5,581 nucleotides of DNA, taken from NCBI GenBank assembly GCA_005240015.1, contig SBBV01000082.1, positions 1 through 5,581 of the forward strand, in the 5' to 3' direction. The position numbers were made by a program, and so were the translations under genes. Positions 1 through 5,013 of the stretch are shown piece by piece (within the stretch, counting starts at the first letter, position 1; every line of letters begins with the position of its first letter). Below the pieces are notes generated by a model, which saw only the letters and a list, made by a program, of their open reading frames with translations, made no database searches and was not told the DNA's origin. The stretch comes from Candidatus Odyssella thessalonicensis. Its GTDB lineage: Bacteria > Pseudomonadota > Alphaproteobacteria > Bin65.

Positions 1-30
1 ATTCCCCCTCGCCCCCGGGCGAGGGGGAAT
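1..30. repeat. 30-nt palindrome, hairpin-forming (terminator of an upstream gene or dispersed intergenic repeat)
   Basis: Bases 1-14 are the exact reverse complement of bases 17-30, leaving two central C residues. The transcript would fold into a GC-rich stem of about 13 bp with a loop of about 4 nt. The ends are A/T (ATT...AAT) and no T-run follows on the + strand. The bases before position 1 are not visible, so a T-run for minus-strand transcription cannot be judged. Palindromes of this C-run/G-run style are common intergenic repeats and terminators in alphaproteobacteria (general knowledge). An ATG at 29-31 sits on the right edge of the palindrome but is not a likely start codon. Confidence 0.6.
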
Positions 31-73
31 GCCGCGTTGCCCCCGCTGCCCCCACGCCGTATCTCTTCGCCCC

Positions 74-2110
74 ATGCAGCCAGAGCCGAAGCCGCTTTTC
101 TCCTATCGCAGATACTGGGCGCACCGGTTCGGGACGGCGCCGTTCCTGCCCATGTCGCGGGGCGAGATGGACGCGCTCGGCTGGGACGAATGCGACATCG
201 TGCTTGTCAGCGGAGACGCCTATGTCGACCATCCGAGCTTCGGCATGGCGATCATCGGGCGCCTCCTGGAAGCGCAGGGCTTCCGCGTCGGCATCATCGC
301 ACAGCCGGATTGGACGAGCGCAGAGCCGTGGAAGGCGTTGGGGCGCCCGAGGCTCTTCTGGGGGGTGACCGGCGGCAACATGGATTCCATGGTGAACCGC
401 TACACCTCGGATCGCCGGCTCCGTCACAATGACAGCTACACGCCCGGCGGCGAGGGCGGCAAGCGCCCCGACCGCTGCACGCTCGTGTACGCGGCGCGCT
501 GCCGCGAGGCCTACAAGGAGGTGCCGATCGTGCTCGGCGGCATCGAGGCGTCGCTGCGCCGCATCGCGCACTACGACTACTGGTCCGACAAGGTGCGCCG
601 CTCGGTGCTCGTCGACGCCAAGGCCGACATCCTGCTCTACGGCAATGCCGAGCGCGCGATCGTCGAGGTCGCGCATCGCATCGCCAAGGGCGAAGCGCCG
701 GCGACGATGGACGACATCCGCGGCGTCGCCGTGATGAAGAGCGCGGTGCCCGAGGGCTGGACCGAGATCCCCGCCGACAATCTCGACGATGCGGCCGAGG
801 GTGCCCGCATGATGGGCGAGCGCACGGTCGTGCGCATGCCGTCCTTCGAGCAGGTCGAGGCGGATCCCGAGGCCTATGCGCGCGCCTCGCGCGTGCTGCA
901 CCGCGAGAGCAACCCCGGCAATGCGCGCCCGCTCGTGCAGCGCCACGGCGACCGCGAGCTGTGGGTGACGCCGCCGCCGGTTCCGCTGACGACGCCCGAA
1001 ATGGACACCGTCTACGAGCTGCCCTATGCGCGCGGGCCGCATCCCTCCTATGGGGACGCCAAGATCCCCGCCTGGGACATGATCCGCTTCTCGGTCACGA
1101 TCATGCGCGGCTGCTTCGGCGGCTGCTCGTTCTGCTCGATCACCGAGCACGAGGGCCGCATCATCCAGAACCGCTCCGAAGCCTCGATCTTGAAGGAGAT
1201 CGAGACGATCCGCGACAAGGTGCCGGGCTTCACCGGCTACATCTCCGACATCGGCGGGCCGACTGCGAACATGTATCGCATGGCCTGCAAGGACAAAGCG
1301 ATCGAGTCCGCCTGCCGCCGCCCCTCCTGCGTCTATCCCGGCATCTGCCCGAATCTCGACACGAGCCACGAGGCCCTTATCGGCCTCTACCGGAAGGCGC
1401 GCGCGATTCCGGGCGTCAAGAAAGTGATGGTCGCCTCGGGCGTGCGCTACGACCTCGCGGTCAAGAGCCCCGCCTACGTGAAGGAGCTCGTGACCCACCA
1501 TGTCAGCGGCTATCTCAAAATCGCGCCCGAGCACACCGAGGAGGGGCCGCTCTCGAAGATGATGAAGCCGGGCATCGGCGCCTACGACCGCTTCAGGCAG
1601 CTGTTCGACGCGGCCGCGCGCGCGGCGAAGAAGGAGTACTACCTCATCCCCTATTTCATCGCCGCGCATCCGGGGACGACCGACGAGGACATGATGCACT
1701 TGGCGCTCTGGTTGAAACGCAACAACTACCGCGCCAACCAGGTGCAGACCTTCCTGCCCTCGCCGATGGCGCTCGCCACCGCGATGTATCATTCGGGCGT
1801 CAATCCGCTGAAGGCGGTGCGCCACGGCGGCTCCGAGCCGGTCGCGAGCGTGAAGGGCCTGAAGCAGCGGCGCCTGCACAAGGCGTTCCTGCGCTACCAC
1901 GACCCCGAGAACTGGCCGATGCTGCGCGAGGCGCTGAAGCGCATGGGCCGCGCCGACTTGATCGGCCCCGGCAAGCACCACCTCGTGCCCAACTGGCAGC
2001 CGGCCGGCACCGGCGCGGCCGGCGGCGAAGGCTGGCGCCTCGGCAAGAAGCACCGGCGACAGCGATTCCTGACCAAGGGCGTCAAGATTCCGCCGCCGGC
2101 GGTGAAGTAG
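74..2110 (+). CDS. ygiQ: YgiQ family radical SAM protein (UPF0313)
   Basis: This 678-residue protein matches the YgiQ family along its whole length. The N-terminal domain (Radical_SAM_N type) opens with [20 protein letters not shown] and contains [12 protein letters not shown] and a [16 protein letters not shown] stretch. The radical SAM core carries the CxxxCxxC motif as Cys347, Cys351 and Cys354 ([11 protein letters not shown]), which would bind the [4Fe-4S] cluster that cleaves S-adenosylmethionine. A second conserved cysteine group follows at 405, 414, 419 and 425. The C-terminal part has [20 protein letters not shown] and ends in a basic tail, as in the DUF3362 region. The physiological reaction of the family is not established to my knowledge. 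The ATG at 74 is preferred over the in-frame ATG at 29, because the earlier start adds a Pro/Cys-rich stretch unlike the family and overlaps the palindrome. Neither start has a clear Shine-Dalgarno. The gene looks intact; the next + strand gene starts 36 bp downstream. Confidence 0.95.
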   Translation: MQPEPKPLFSYRRYWAHRFGTAPFLPMSRGEMDALGWDECDIVLVSGDAYVDHPSFGMAIIGRLLEAQGFRVGIIAQPDWTSAEPWKALGRPRLFWGVTGGNMDSMVNRYTSDRRLRHNDSYTPGGEGGKRPDRCTLVYAARCREAYKEVPIVLGGIEASLRRIAHYDYWSDKVRRSVLVDAKADILLYGNAERAIVEVAHRIAKGEAPATMDDIRGVAVMKSAVPEGWTEIPADNLDDAAEGARMMGERTVVRMPSFEQVEADPEAYARASRVLHRESNPGNARPLVQRHGDRELWVTPPPVPLTTPEMDTVYELPYARGPHPSYGDAKIPAWDMIRFSVTIMRGCFGGCSFCSITEHEGRIIQNRSEASILKEIETIRDKVPGFTGYISDIGGPTANMYRMACKDKAIESACRRPSCVYPGICPNLDTSHEALIGLYRKARAIPGVKKVMVASGVRYDLAVKSPAYVKELVTHHVSGYLKIAPEHTEEGPLSKMMKPGIGAYDRFRQLFDAAARAAKKEYYLIPYFIAAHPGTTDEDMMHLALWLKRNNYRANQVQTFLPSPMALATAMYHSGVNPLKAVRHGGSEPVASVKGLKQRRLHKAFLRYHDPENWPMLREALKRMGRADLIGPGKHHLVPNWQPAGTGAAGGEGWRLGKKHRRQRFLTKGVKIPPPAVK

Positions 2111-2146
2111 CAAAGGCTGCCGCTACGCTCGAGCGACAGCGCGACC

Positions 2147-2563
2147 ATGGCATTAAAGAGAAGACCCTCGGCCAAGCGCAGGAGAAAGCCGGCGCCCCGC
2201 ACCGGCTTTGCGGCGTTCAAGGCCTCGCTCACCGCCAGCGCGCCGCCCACGGGGCTCGCGCCGGCCGTGGAAGCGCTCTGGTATGCGGCCAACGGCTACT
2301 GGGAGCGTGCGCACGACGCCGCGCAGAAGCGCGACGATGCGGCCGGCGCGTGGGTGCACGCCTATCTCCACCGCATCGAGGGCGACGAAGGCAATGCGCG
2401 TTATTGGTATGGGCGCGCCGGCCGCAAGCCCTCGACCGCGCCGCATGGCAAGGAGTGGGAGGAGATTGCAAAGGCGCTGCTGGCGCGCTGCTTCCTCGTC
2501 ATTCGCCCGGCATCATCAGATTGGCGTCGCGCGCGAGGCGCCAGCGCCCCGCCTCCTTCTTGA
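2147..2563 (+). CDS. Conserved hypothetical protein, TPR-like helical repeat character
   Basis: This 138-residue protein has a very basic N-terminus (KRRPSAKRRRKPAPR) and a helical core, about residues 35-112. The core contains ALWYAANGYWERAHDAAQ, GAWVHAYLHRIEGDEGNARY and WYGRAGRK. These pieces resemble a small conserved hypothetical family of alphaproteobacteria that I recognise by pattern, with TPR-like 'work unit' helices; no function is known to me. In such proteins the end usually falls near the EWEEIAKALL segment (about residues 103-112). Here the frame continues about 26 residues (RCFLVIRPASSDWRRARGAS and onward) until TGA at 2561-2563, overlapping the convergent gene by 65 nt. The tail is probably non-conserved read-out from loss of the original stop. 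Position 36 bp after ygiQ suggests co-transcription. No strong Shine-Dalgarno precedes the ATG. Confidence 0.75.
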   Translation: MALKRRPSAKRRRKPAPRTGFAAFKASLTASAPPTGLAPAVEALWYAANGYWERAHDAAQKRDDAAGAWVHAYLHRIEGDEGNARYWYGRAGRKPSTAPHGKEWEEIAKALLARCFLVIRPASSDWRRARGASAPPPS

Positions 2564-2879
2564 GGATCGTGAGCGTGTAGCCGCGCCGGTGCATCGGCTT
2601 GCCGCCGGCGGGCGTCATCGTCACGGCGCGGAAATTCCGCATATAGGCCCAGTCGCCGAGTACCTTGAGCTCGCGGATGTCGCTCGTCCCCTCGACGCGC
2701 ATGTCTTTCTGCCCGCGCGAGGCCGCCGCGAACACCTCTTTCCCGAACGGCTCCTGCCCCGGAACCATGAACACGGCGTCGTCGGCCATGAGGCTCAGCA
2801 CCGTCTCGGTGTCGCCGGCCTGGCTCGCCGCCATCCAGGTTTCCACCAGCGACCGGATCGCGCGCTCGTCGTCGGTCAT
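2499..2879 (-). CDS. SgcJ/EcaC family protein, DUF4440 / NTF2-like (SnoaL-type fold)
   Basis: This 126-residue protein has the layout of NTF2-like DUF4440/SgcJ-EcaC proteins. An N-terminal helix (AIRSLVETWMAASQAGDTET) is followed by the MADDAVFMVPGQEPFGKE signature (about residues 31-48), then beta-strand segments around DIRELKVLGDWAYMRNF and GYTLTILKKEAGRWRLARDA. The family forms cone-shaped alpha+beta barrels. Members called oxidoreductase by name are mostly of unproven activity, so substrate and reaction cannot be assigned. The start at 2879 begins with the usual acidic MTDDERAI, and a GAGG at 2885-2888 lies 5 nt upstream on the minus strand. It is the third gene of the minus-strand cluster, 44 bp after the preceding stop. 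Its last 65 bases are also coding on the opposite strand. Confidence 0.82.
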   Translation of the reverse strand: MTDDERAIRSLVETWMAASQAGDTETVLSLMADDAVFMVPGQEPFGKEVFAAASRGQKDMRVEGTSDIRELKVLGDWAYMRNFRAVTMTPAGGKPMHRRGYTLTILKKEAGRWRLARDANLMMPGE

Positions 2880-2923
2880 GGCAGCCTCGGCGTTGTGTTC
2901 GAGATGCGAACGCGCCGCCGCGC

Positions 2924-3355
2924 TCAACGGTTCCGCATGGGCTCCTCGCCGACGAGCGCACCTGGGGCCAAGCGATCGGGCAGCACGAATACGGCGCGCG
3001 CGAGATCGGAGCGCAGCGTCTCGTCGCGATAGTAGGGCCTGAGCGCCTCGGGATGCGCGAGGAGGTCGGGGTTGGCGGCGGCGAAAGCGTCCCAATCCGC
3101 GGGCCCGCCCTGCCGCGCCATGCGCTCGTTGACGAGCGTGAGATAAGCGACCGTGATCGTCTCGTGATAGAGCTCGCGCTTGCCGAGCGCGGCCGCGTAG
3201 CGCTTGAGGCCGTGCGAGAAGCGCGCCAGCGCCTCGGGCAGCGGATGCTCCTTGAGATAGAGCCACGCCAGCCGCACGTGATCGCGATGGCGGAAGCAGG
3301 CGGGCGGCAAGGTGCACGCCTCGAAGTCGCGCACGAAGGCGTCGGCCGGCATCAT
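2924..3355 (-). CDS. Conserved hypothetical protein with HxxH and YHETIT signatures
   Basis: This 143-residue protein is predicted cytosolic and largely helical, with no signal peptide or membrane segment. The distinctive parts are FEACTLPPACFRHRDHVRLA (residues 11-30, with His23 and His26), a following WLYLKEHPLPEALARF helix, and YHETITVAYLTLVNERMA (residues 63-80, with His64 and Glu65). After that come a WDAFAAANPDLL segment and RPYYRDETL near 106-114. I recognise this as a widespread uncharacterised bacterial family but know no function. The clustered His/Glu residues could bind a metal, which is inference only. Start choice is firm: a GGAG at 3362-3365 lies 6 nt upstream, and the ATG overlaps the previous gene's TGA as ATGA. 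This implies translational coupling with the RHH-like gene. A second ATG follows immediately at 3350-3352. Confidence 0.85.
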   Translation of the reverse strand: MMPADAFVRDFEACTLPPACFRHRDHVRLAWLYLKEHPLPEALARFSHGLKRYAAALGKRELYHETITVAYLTLVNERMARQGGPADWDAFAAANPDLLAHPEALRPYYRDETLRSDLARAVFVLPDRLAPGALVGEEPMRNR

Positions 3356-3657
3356 CGCGCGCTCCGTCCCCGCCGGCGCCGCGGCCGCTGCGGCGCCTCG
3401 CCGGCCGGCTCGCTGAGGCGGTGACTGGCGCTGGCGTCGAGATCGAGGCCGTAGATGCGCTTCAGCTGCGCCACCTGCTGCAAGGTCGGCGGCTCGAGCG
3501 CGCACTTGCCCTCGAACGCGTGCAGCACGATGCCTTCGAGAAGGTCGCCGAGGCTCATGTCGTGGAGCTCGGCGACCGCCTTCAGCACCTTGACGATGCG
3601 CTTCTCCATGCGCACGCCGGTCTGCACGCGCTCGACGATGATCTGTTGTTCGCCCAT
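3352..3657 (-). CDS. Small ribbon-helix-helix-like DNA-binding protein (predicted)
   Basis: The 101-residue product reads as a ribbon-helix-helix (Arc/MetJ/CopG-like) fold. A short strand-like segment (VERVQTGVRM, about 8-17) is followed by a charged helix (EKRIVKVLKAVAELHDM, 18-34), a turn at Ser35-Leu-Gly, and a second helix (DLLEGIVLHAFEGK, 38-51). A third segment (TLQQVAQLKRIYGLDLD, 58-74) and an Arg-rich tail complete the chain. The fold call rests on pattern alone; a non-DNA-binding role remains possible. The start at 3657 has GGAGG at 3662-3666 with 4 nt spacing. It is the first gene of a three-gene minus-strand cluster, and its stop overlaps the next start. An inverted repeat covers the predicted -10 just upstream, as expected for an autoregulated RHH gene. 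Confidence 0.78.
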   Translation of the reverse strand: MGEQQIIVERVQTGVRMEKRIVKVLKAVAELHDMSLGDLLEGIVLHAFEGKCALEPPTLQQVAQLKRIYGLDLDASASHRLSEPAGEAPQRPRRRRGRSAR

Positions 3658-3668
3658 GACGCCTCCAC

Positions 3669-3689
3669 TGGTACTAATGTACCATGGTA
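3669..3689. promoter_or_regulatory. Candidate operator: inverted repeat TGGTAC-TAAT-GTACCA plus adjoining palindrome
   Basis: Bases 3669-3674 (TGGTAC) and 3679-3684 (GTACCA) are perfect 6-bp inverted arms around a TAAT spacer. The right arm is also half of a 10-bp palindrome, TACCATGGTA (3680-3689), giving three closely packed TGGTA half-sites. Short tandem half-sites are typical targets of RHH dimers (family knowledge). The element covers the predicted -10 and transcription start of the RHH-like gene and begins 12 bp upstream of its start codon. Binding by that protein is inferred. Confidence 0.5.
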
Positions 3690-3704
3690 ACAACCTGGCG
3701 GCAA
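3676..3704 (-). promoter_or_regulatory. Predicted sigma-70-type promoter of the RHH-led operon
   Basis: Read on the minus strand, TTGCCG (3699-3704) could be a -35, matching the TTG core of TTGACA. TACATT (3676-3681) could be a -10, with four of six matches to TATAAT. They are separated by exactly 17 bp. Transcription would start near 3668-3670, leaving a leader of about 11-13 nt that holds the GGAGG at 3662-3666. The placement fits well, but a short motif match alone is weak evidence. Confidence 0.45.
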
Positions 3705-3770
3705 GACCCTGCGAGCCGGCCCTGAGGGATCGCTCGAGCGCCAAGGCGGTCGACCACGGCACCAAACCGC

Positions 3771-3800
3771 GCCTCGAACGTTGACCAGCCGGCCTCGAAC
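3771..3800. repeat. Two direct copies of GCCTCGAAC, 21 bp apart, upstream of the GlsB/YeaQ gene
   Basis: GCCTCGAAC occurs at 3771-3779 and again at 3792-3800, a 21-bp period (two helical turns). Both copies lie directly upstream of the likely start at 3808. The rest of the 150-bp intergenic region (3658-3807) shows only the minus-strand promoter and operator-like sequence. A regulatory role for these copies is speculative; chance duplication in GC-rich sequence is possible. Confidence 0.3.
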
Positions 3801-3807
3801 ATGGGCT

Positions 3808-4119
3808 ATGAGCATGAGCGCAGACTCCTGGTTGGTGATCCTCGCGATCGGCGCCGTGGTCGGCTGGCTGACCGGCCTCTTTCTGCGCGGCAGCGGCTAC
3901 GGCATCTTGGGCAACATCGTCGTCGGCCTGCTCGGCGCGGTGATCGGGAGCTGGCTCTTTCGCGCCTTCGGCCTGTCGCTGCCGATCGGCAATGCCCTCA
4001 TCGAGCGCGTTATCATCGCGCTGATCGGCGCCTTCCTTCTGATGTTCGTGATCAGCCTGCTGCGCCCGCGCAGCTTGCGCGAGCGCGCGACCGGCCTCTG
4101 GCGCCGCGCCCGAAGCTGA
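3808..4119 (+). CDS. GlsB/YeaQ/YmgE family stress-response membrane protein
   Basis: This 103-residue inner-membrane protein has three hydrophobic helices, about residues 8-26 (WLVILAIGAVVGWLTGLFL), 33-55 (ILGNIVVGLLGAVIGSWLF and following) and 64-85 (IERVIIALIGAFLLMFVISLL). A glycine-rich loop, RGSGYGILGNI, joins the first two, as is usual in this 'transglycosylase-associated' family. The C-terminus is strongly basic and probably cytoplasmic. Family members are small, often stress-induced, and of unclear molecular function. The ATG at 3808 or 3814 gives the normal family N-terminus; an upstream in-frame TTG at 3781 would add nine unusual residues. No convincing Shine-Dalgarno is present, so the exact start is uncertain. 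The gene stands alone: divergent from the RHH operon and convergent with the LD-carboxypeptidase gene. Confidence 0.88.
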   Translation: MSMSADSWLVILAIGAVVGWLTGLFLRGSGYGILGNIVVGLLGAVIGSWLFRAFGLSLPIGNALIERVIIALIGAFLLMFVISLLRPRSLRERATGLWRRARS

Positions 4120-4135
4120 GGCTCAGGCGAGCCTC
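4118..4135. terminator. Short hairpin spanning the two convergent stop codons (possible weak bidirectional terminator)
   Basis: GAGGCT (4118-4123) pairs with AGCCTC (4130-4135) across a 6-nt loop, covering the + strand TGA (4117-4119) and the minus-strand stop (4123-4125). A competing fold pairs GGCGA (4126-4130) with TCGCC (4134-4138). There is no T-run on either side, so intrinsic termination is doubtful. The location between convergent genes is the main reason to list it. Confidence 0.25.
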
Positions 4136-4962
4136 GCCGGCCCGAACGGCACGATCTTGTTGGCGGCGTCGTGGCCGATGTCGGCGCGGCCGAGATAGGG
4201 GATTCCGGAAACCGCGCACCAATGCTGCACCACCTCGACCTCGTTCAGCACGAAGTCGGGGTCGTTGGGCGGGATCAGGGTGCAGCGACCGAGCCTTATG
4301 CCGGCCAGGCGGCGCAGTGGCGGATGGCTCGTCAGATGAAACAGCGAGCGGTCGATGCGGTACATGTGCTCGGATACTTCTTCGAGCATCAGCACATGGC
4401 CGCTCAAGTCGGGCTCGAGCGGCGTGCCGATCAGCTGGCTGAAGGTCATGAGGTTGAACGCCGCCGCTTTGTCGGCGGCAGTCACTGAGGGCTCGAGCGT
4501 GCCGGCGCCGCGCCCGGCGAGATAGGCGAGCGCGCGGGCCACGGCCGCCTCGCCGCCCTCGCGCGTGATGTCGGCCGGCATGGGCCCGTGCGCGAGGTCG
4601 GTGAAGCCCCGAGCGTAGAGGCCGGCGAGCAGAGCGCCGGTATCGCTGTAGCCGAGATAGGTCTTGCGCCGCGCCGCTTCGCCGAGCTGCGGCAGGACCT
4701 TGGCGGCGATACGGCACGAGCCGTAACCGCCGCGGGCGAACCACACGGCGTCGAACGCCGACCCGTTGGCGACTTCGACAAAAGCGGCGGCGCGTGCGGC
4801 GTCGTCGCCGGCGAAATGGCCCGCGGACAGGTAGCATTGCGGATGGAAATGAAGCTCGAGCGATGGCTCGCGCTCGGCGGCGAGCTTCGTGACCCGCTCG
4901 GCCATCTGCGGCTCGAGGCGCGACGAGGGCGCCACGATGCCAATTTTAACTTTGCGCGCCAT
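4123..4962 (-). CDS. ldcA: LD-carboxypeptidase, peptidase family S66 (LdcA-like)
   Basis: The 279-residue protein matches S66 muramoyltetrapeptide carboxypeptidases, cytoplasmic serine enzymes that remove the terminal D-Ala from L-Ala-D-Glu-meso-Dap-D-Ala during murein recycling. It begins with the family opening KIGIVAPSS and has the RGGYGS loop (residues 78-82). The nucleophile motif GYSDTGALL places Ser106. LMLEEV supplies the expected Glu (Glu194 or Glu195), followed by YRIDRSL. The C-terminal GHDAANKIVPFG supplies His264, completing a Ser-Glu-His triad. All three catalytic elements are intact, and the length is slightly below the usual roughly 300. No signal peptide is visible. AGGGGAG at 4966-4972 serves as Shine-Dalgarno at short spacing (3 nt). 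It is divergent from a Mur ligase gene, consistent with peptidoglycan turnover. The symbol is by family; substrate range is not proven by sequence. Confidence 0.92.
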   Translation of the reverse strand: MARKVKIGIVAPSSRLEPQMAERVTKLAAEREPSLELHFHPQCYLSAGHFAGDDAARAAAFVEVANGSAFDAVWFARGGYGSCRIAAKVLPQLGEAARRKTYLGYSDTGALLAGLYARGFTDLAHGPMPADITREGGEAAVARALAYLAGRGAGTLEPSVTAADKAAAFNLMTFSQLIGTPLEPDLSGHVLMLEEVSEHMYRIDRSLFHLTSHPPLRRLAGIRLGRCTLIPPNDPDFVLNEVEVVQHWCAVSGIPYLGRADIGHDAANKIVPFGPARLA

Positions 4963-5013
4963 AAACTCCCCTGCCCCATTTACCGATCAGCGGCTTCGTG
5001 CGATCAGTGACCG
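4963..5013. promoter_or_regulatory. 51-bp divergent intergenic region between the LD-carboxypeptidase and Mur ligase genes
   Basis: Both genes must be driven from this gap or from inside the opposite gene. CGATCAG occurs twice as a direct repeat (4984-4990 and 5001-5007, 17 bp apart). I cannot identify convincing -35/-10 pairs on either strand. The only clear signal is the purine-rich AGGGGAG at 4966-4972 for the minus-strand gene. Shared regulation is inferred from the compact divergent layout. Confidence 0.35.

Noticed and set aside
29..73. N-terminal extension of YgiQ from the ATG at 29
   Set aside because: The extra 15 residues are Pro/Cys-rich, the ATG overlaps the palindrome, and the family N-terminus fits a start at 74.
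961..2580. A 539-codon + strand open frame overlapping ygiQ and the next gene
   Set aside because: It is a shadow frame in high-GC sequence. Its translation is Arg/Ala/Gly/Pro-rich with no family signature, while the overlapping ygiQ frame matches a known family throughout.
3757..3782. Possible EcfG-type general stress promoter (GGAAC...CGTT) for the GlsB/YeaQ gene
   Set aside because: A CGTT is present at 3779-3782 but there is no GGAAC at the required distance upstream, so the match is only half a motif.
3781..3809. TTGACC (3781-3786) as a -35 for the GlsB/YeaQ gene
   Set aside because: The sequence 17 bp downstream (GGCTAT, 3804-3809) is a poor -10 and would start transcription after both likely start codons.
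3490..4920. Recurrent GGCTCGAGCG-like decamers (for example near 3491, 4418 and 4491)
   Set aside because: On the minus strand these encode Leu-Glu-Pro steps using preferred codons in real genes, so coding bias explains them and no repeat element is needed.
4123..4962. Long + strand open frames opposite the LD-carboxypeptidase gene
   Set aside because: They lack family signatures, whereas the minus-strand frame has all three S66 catalytic elements.
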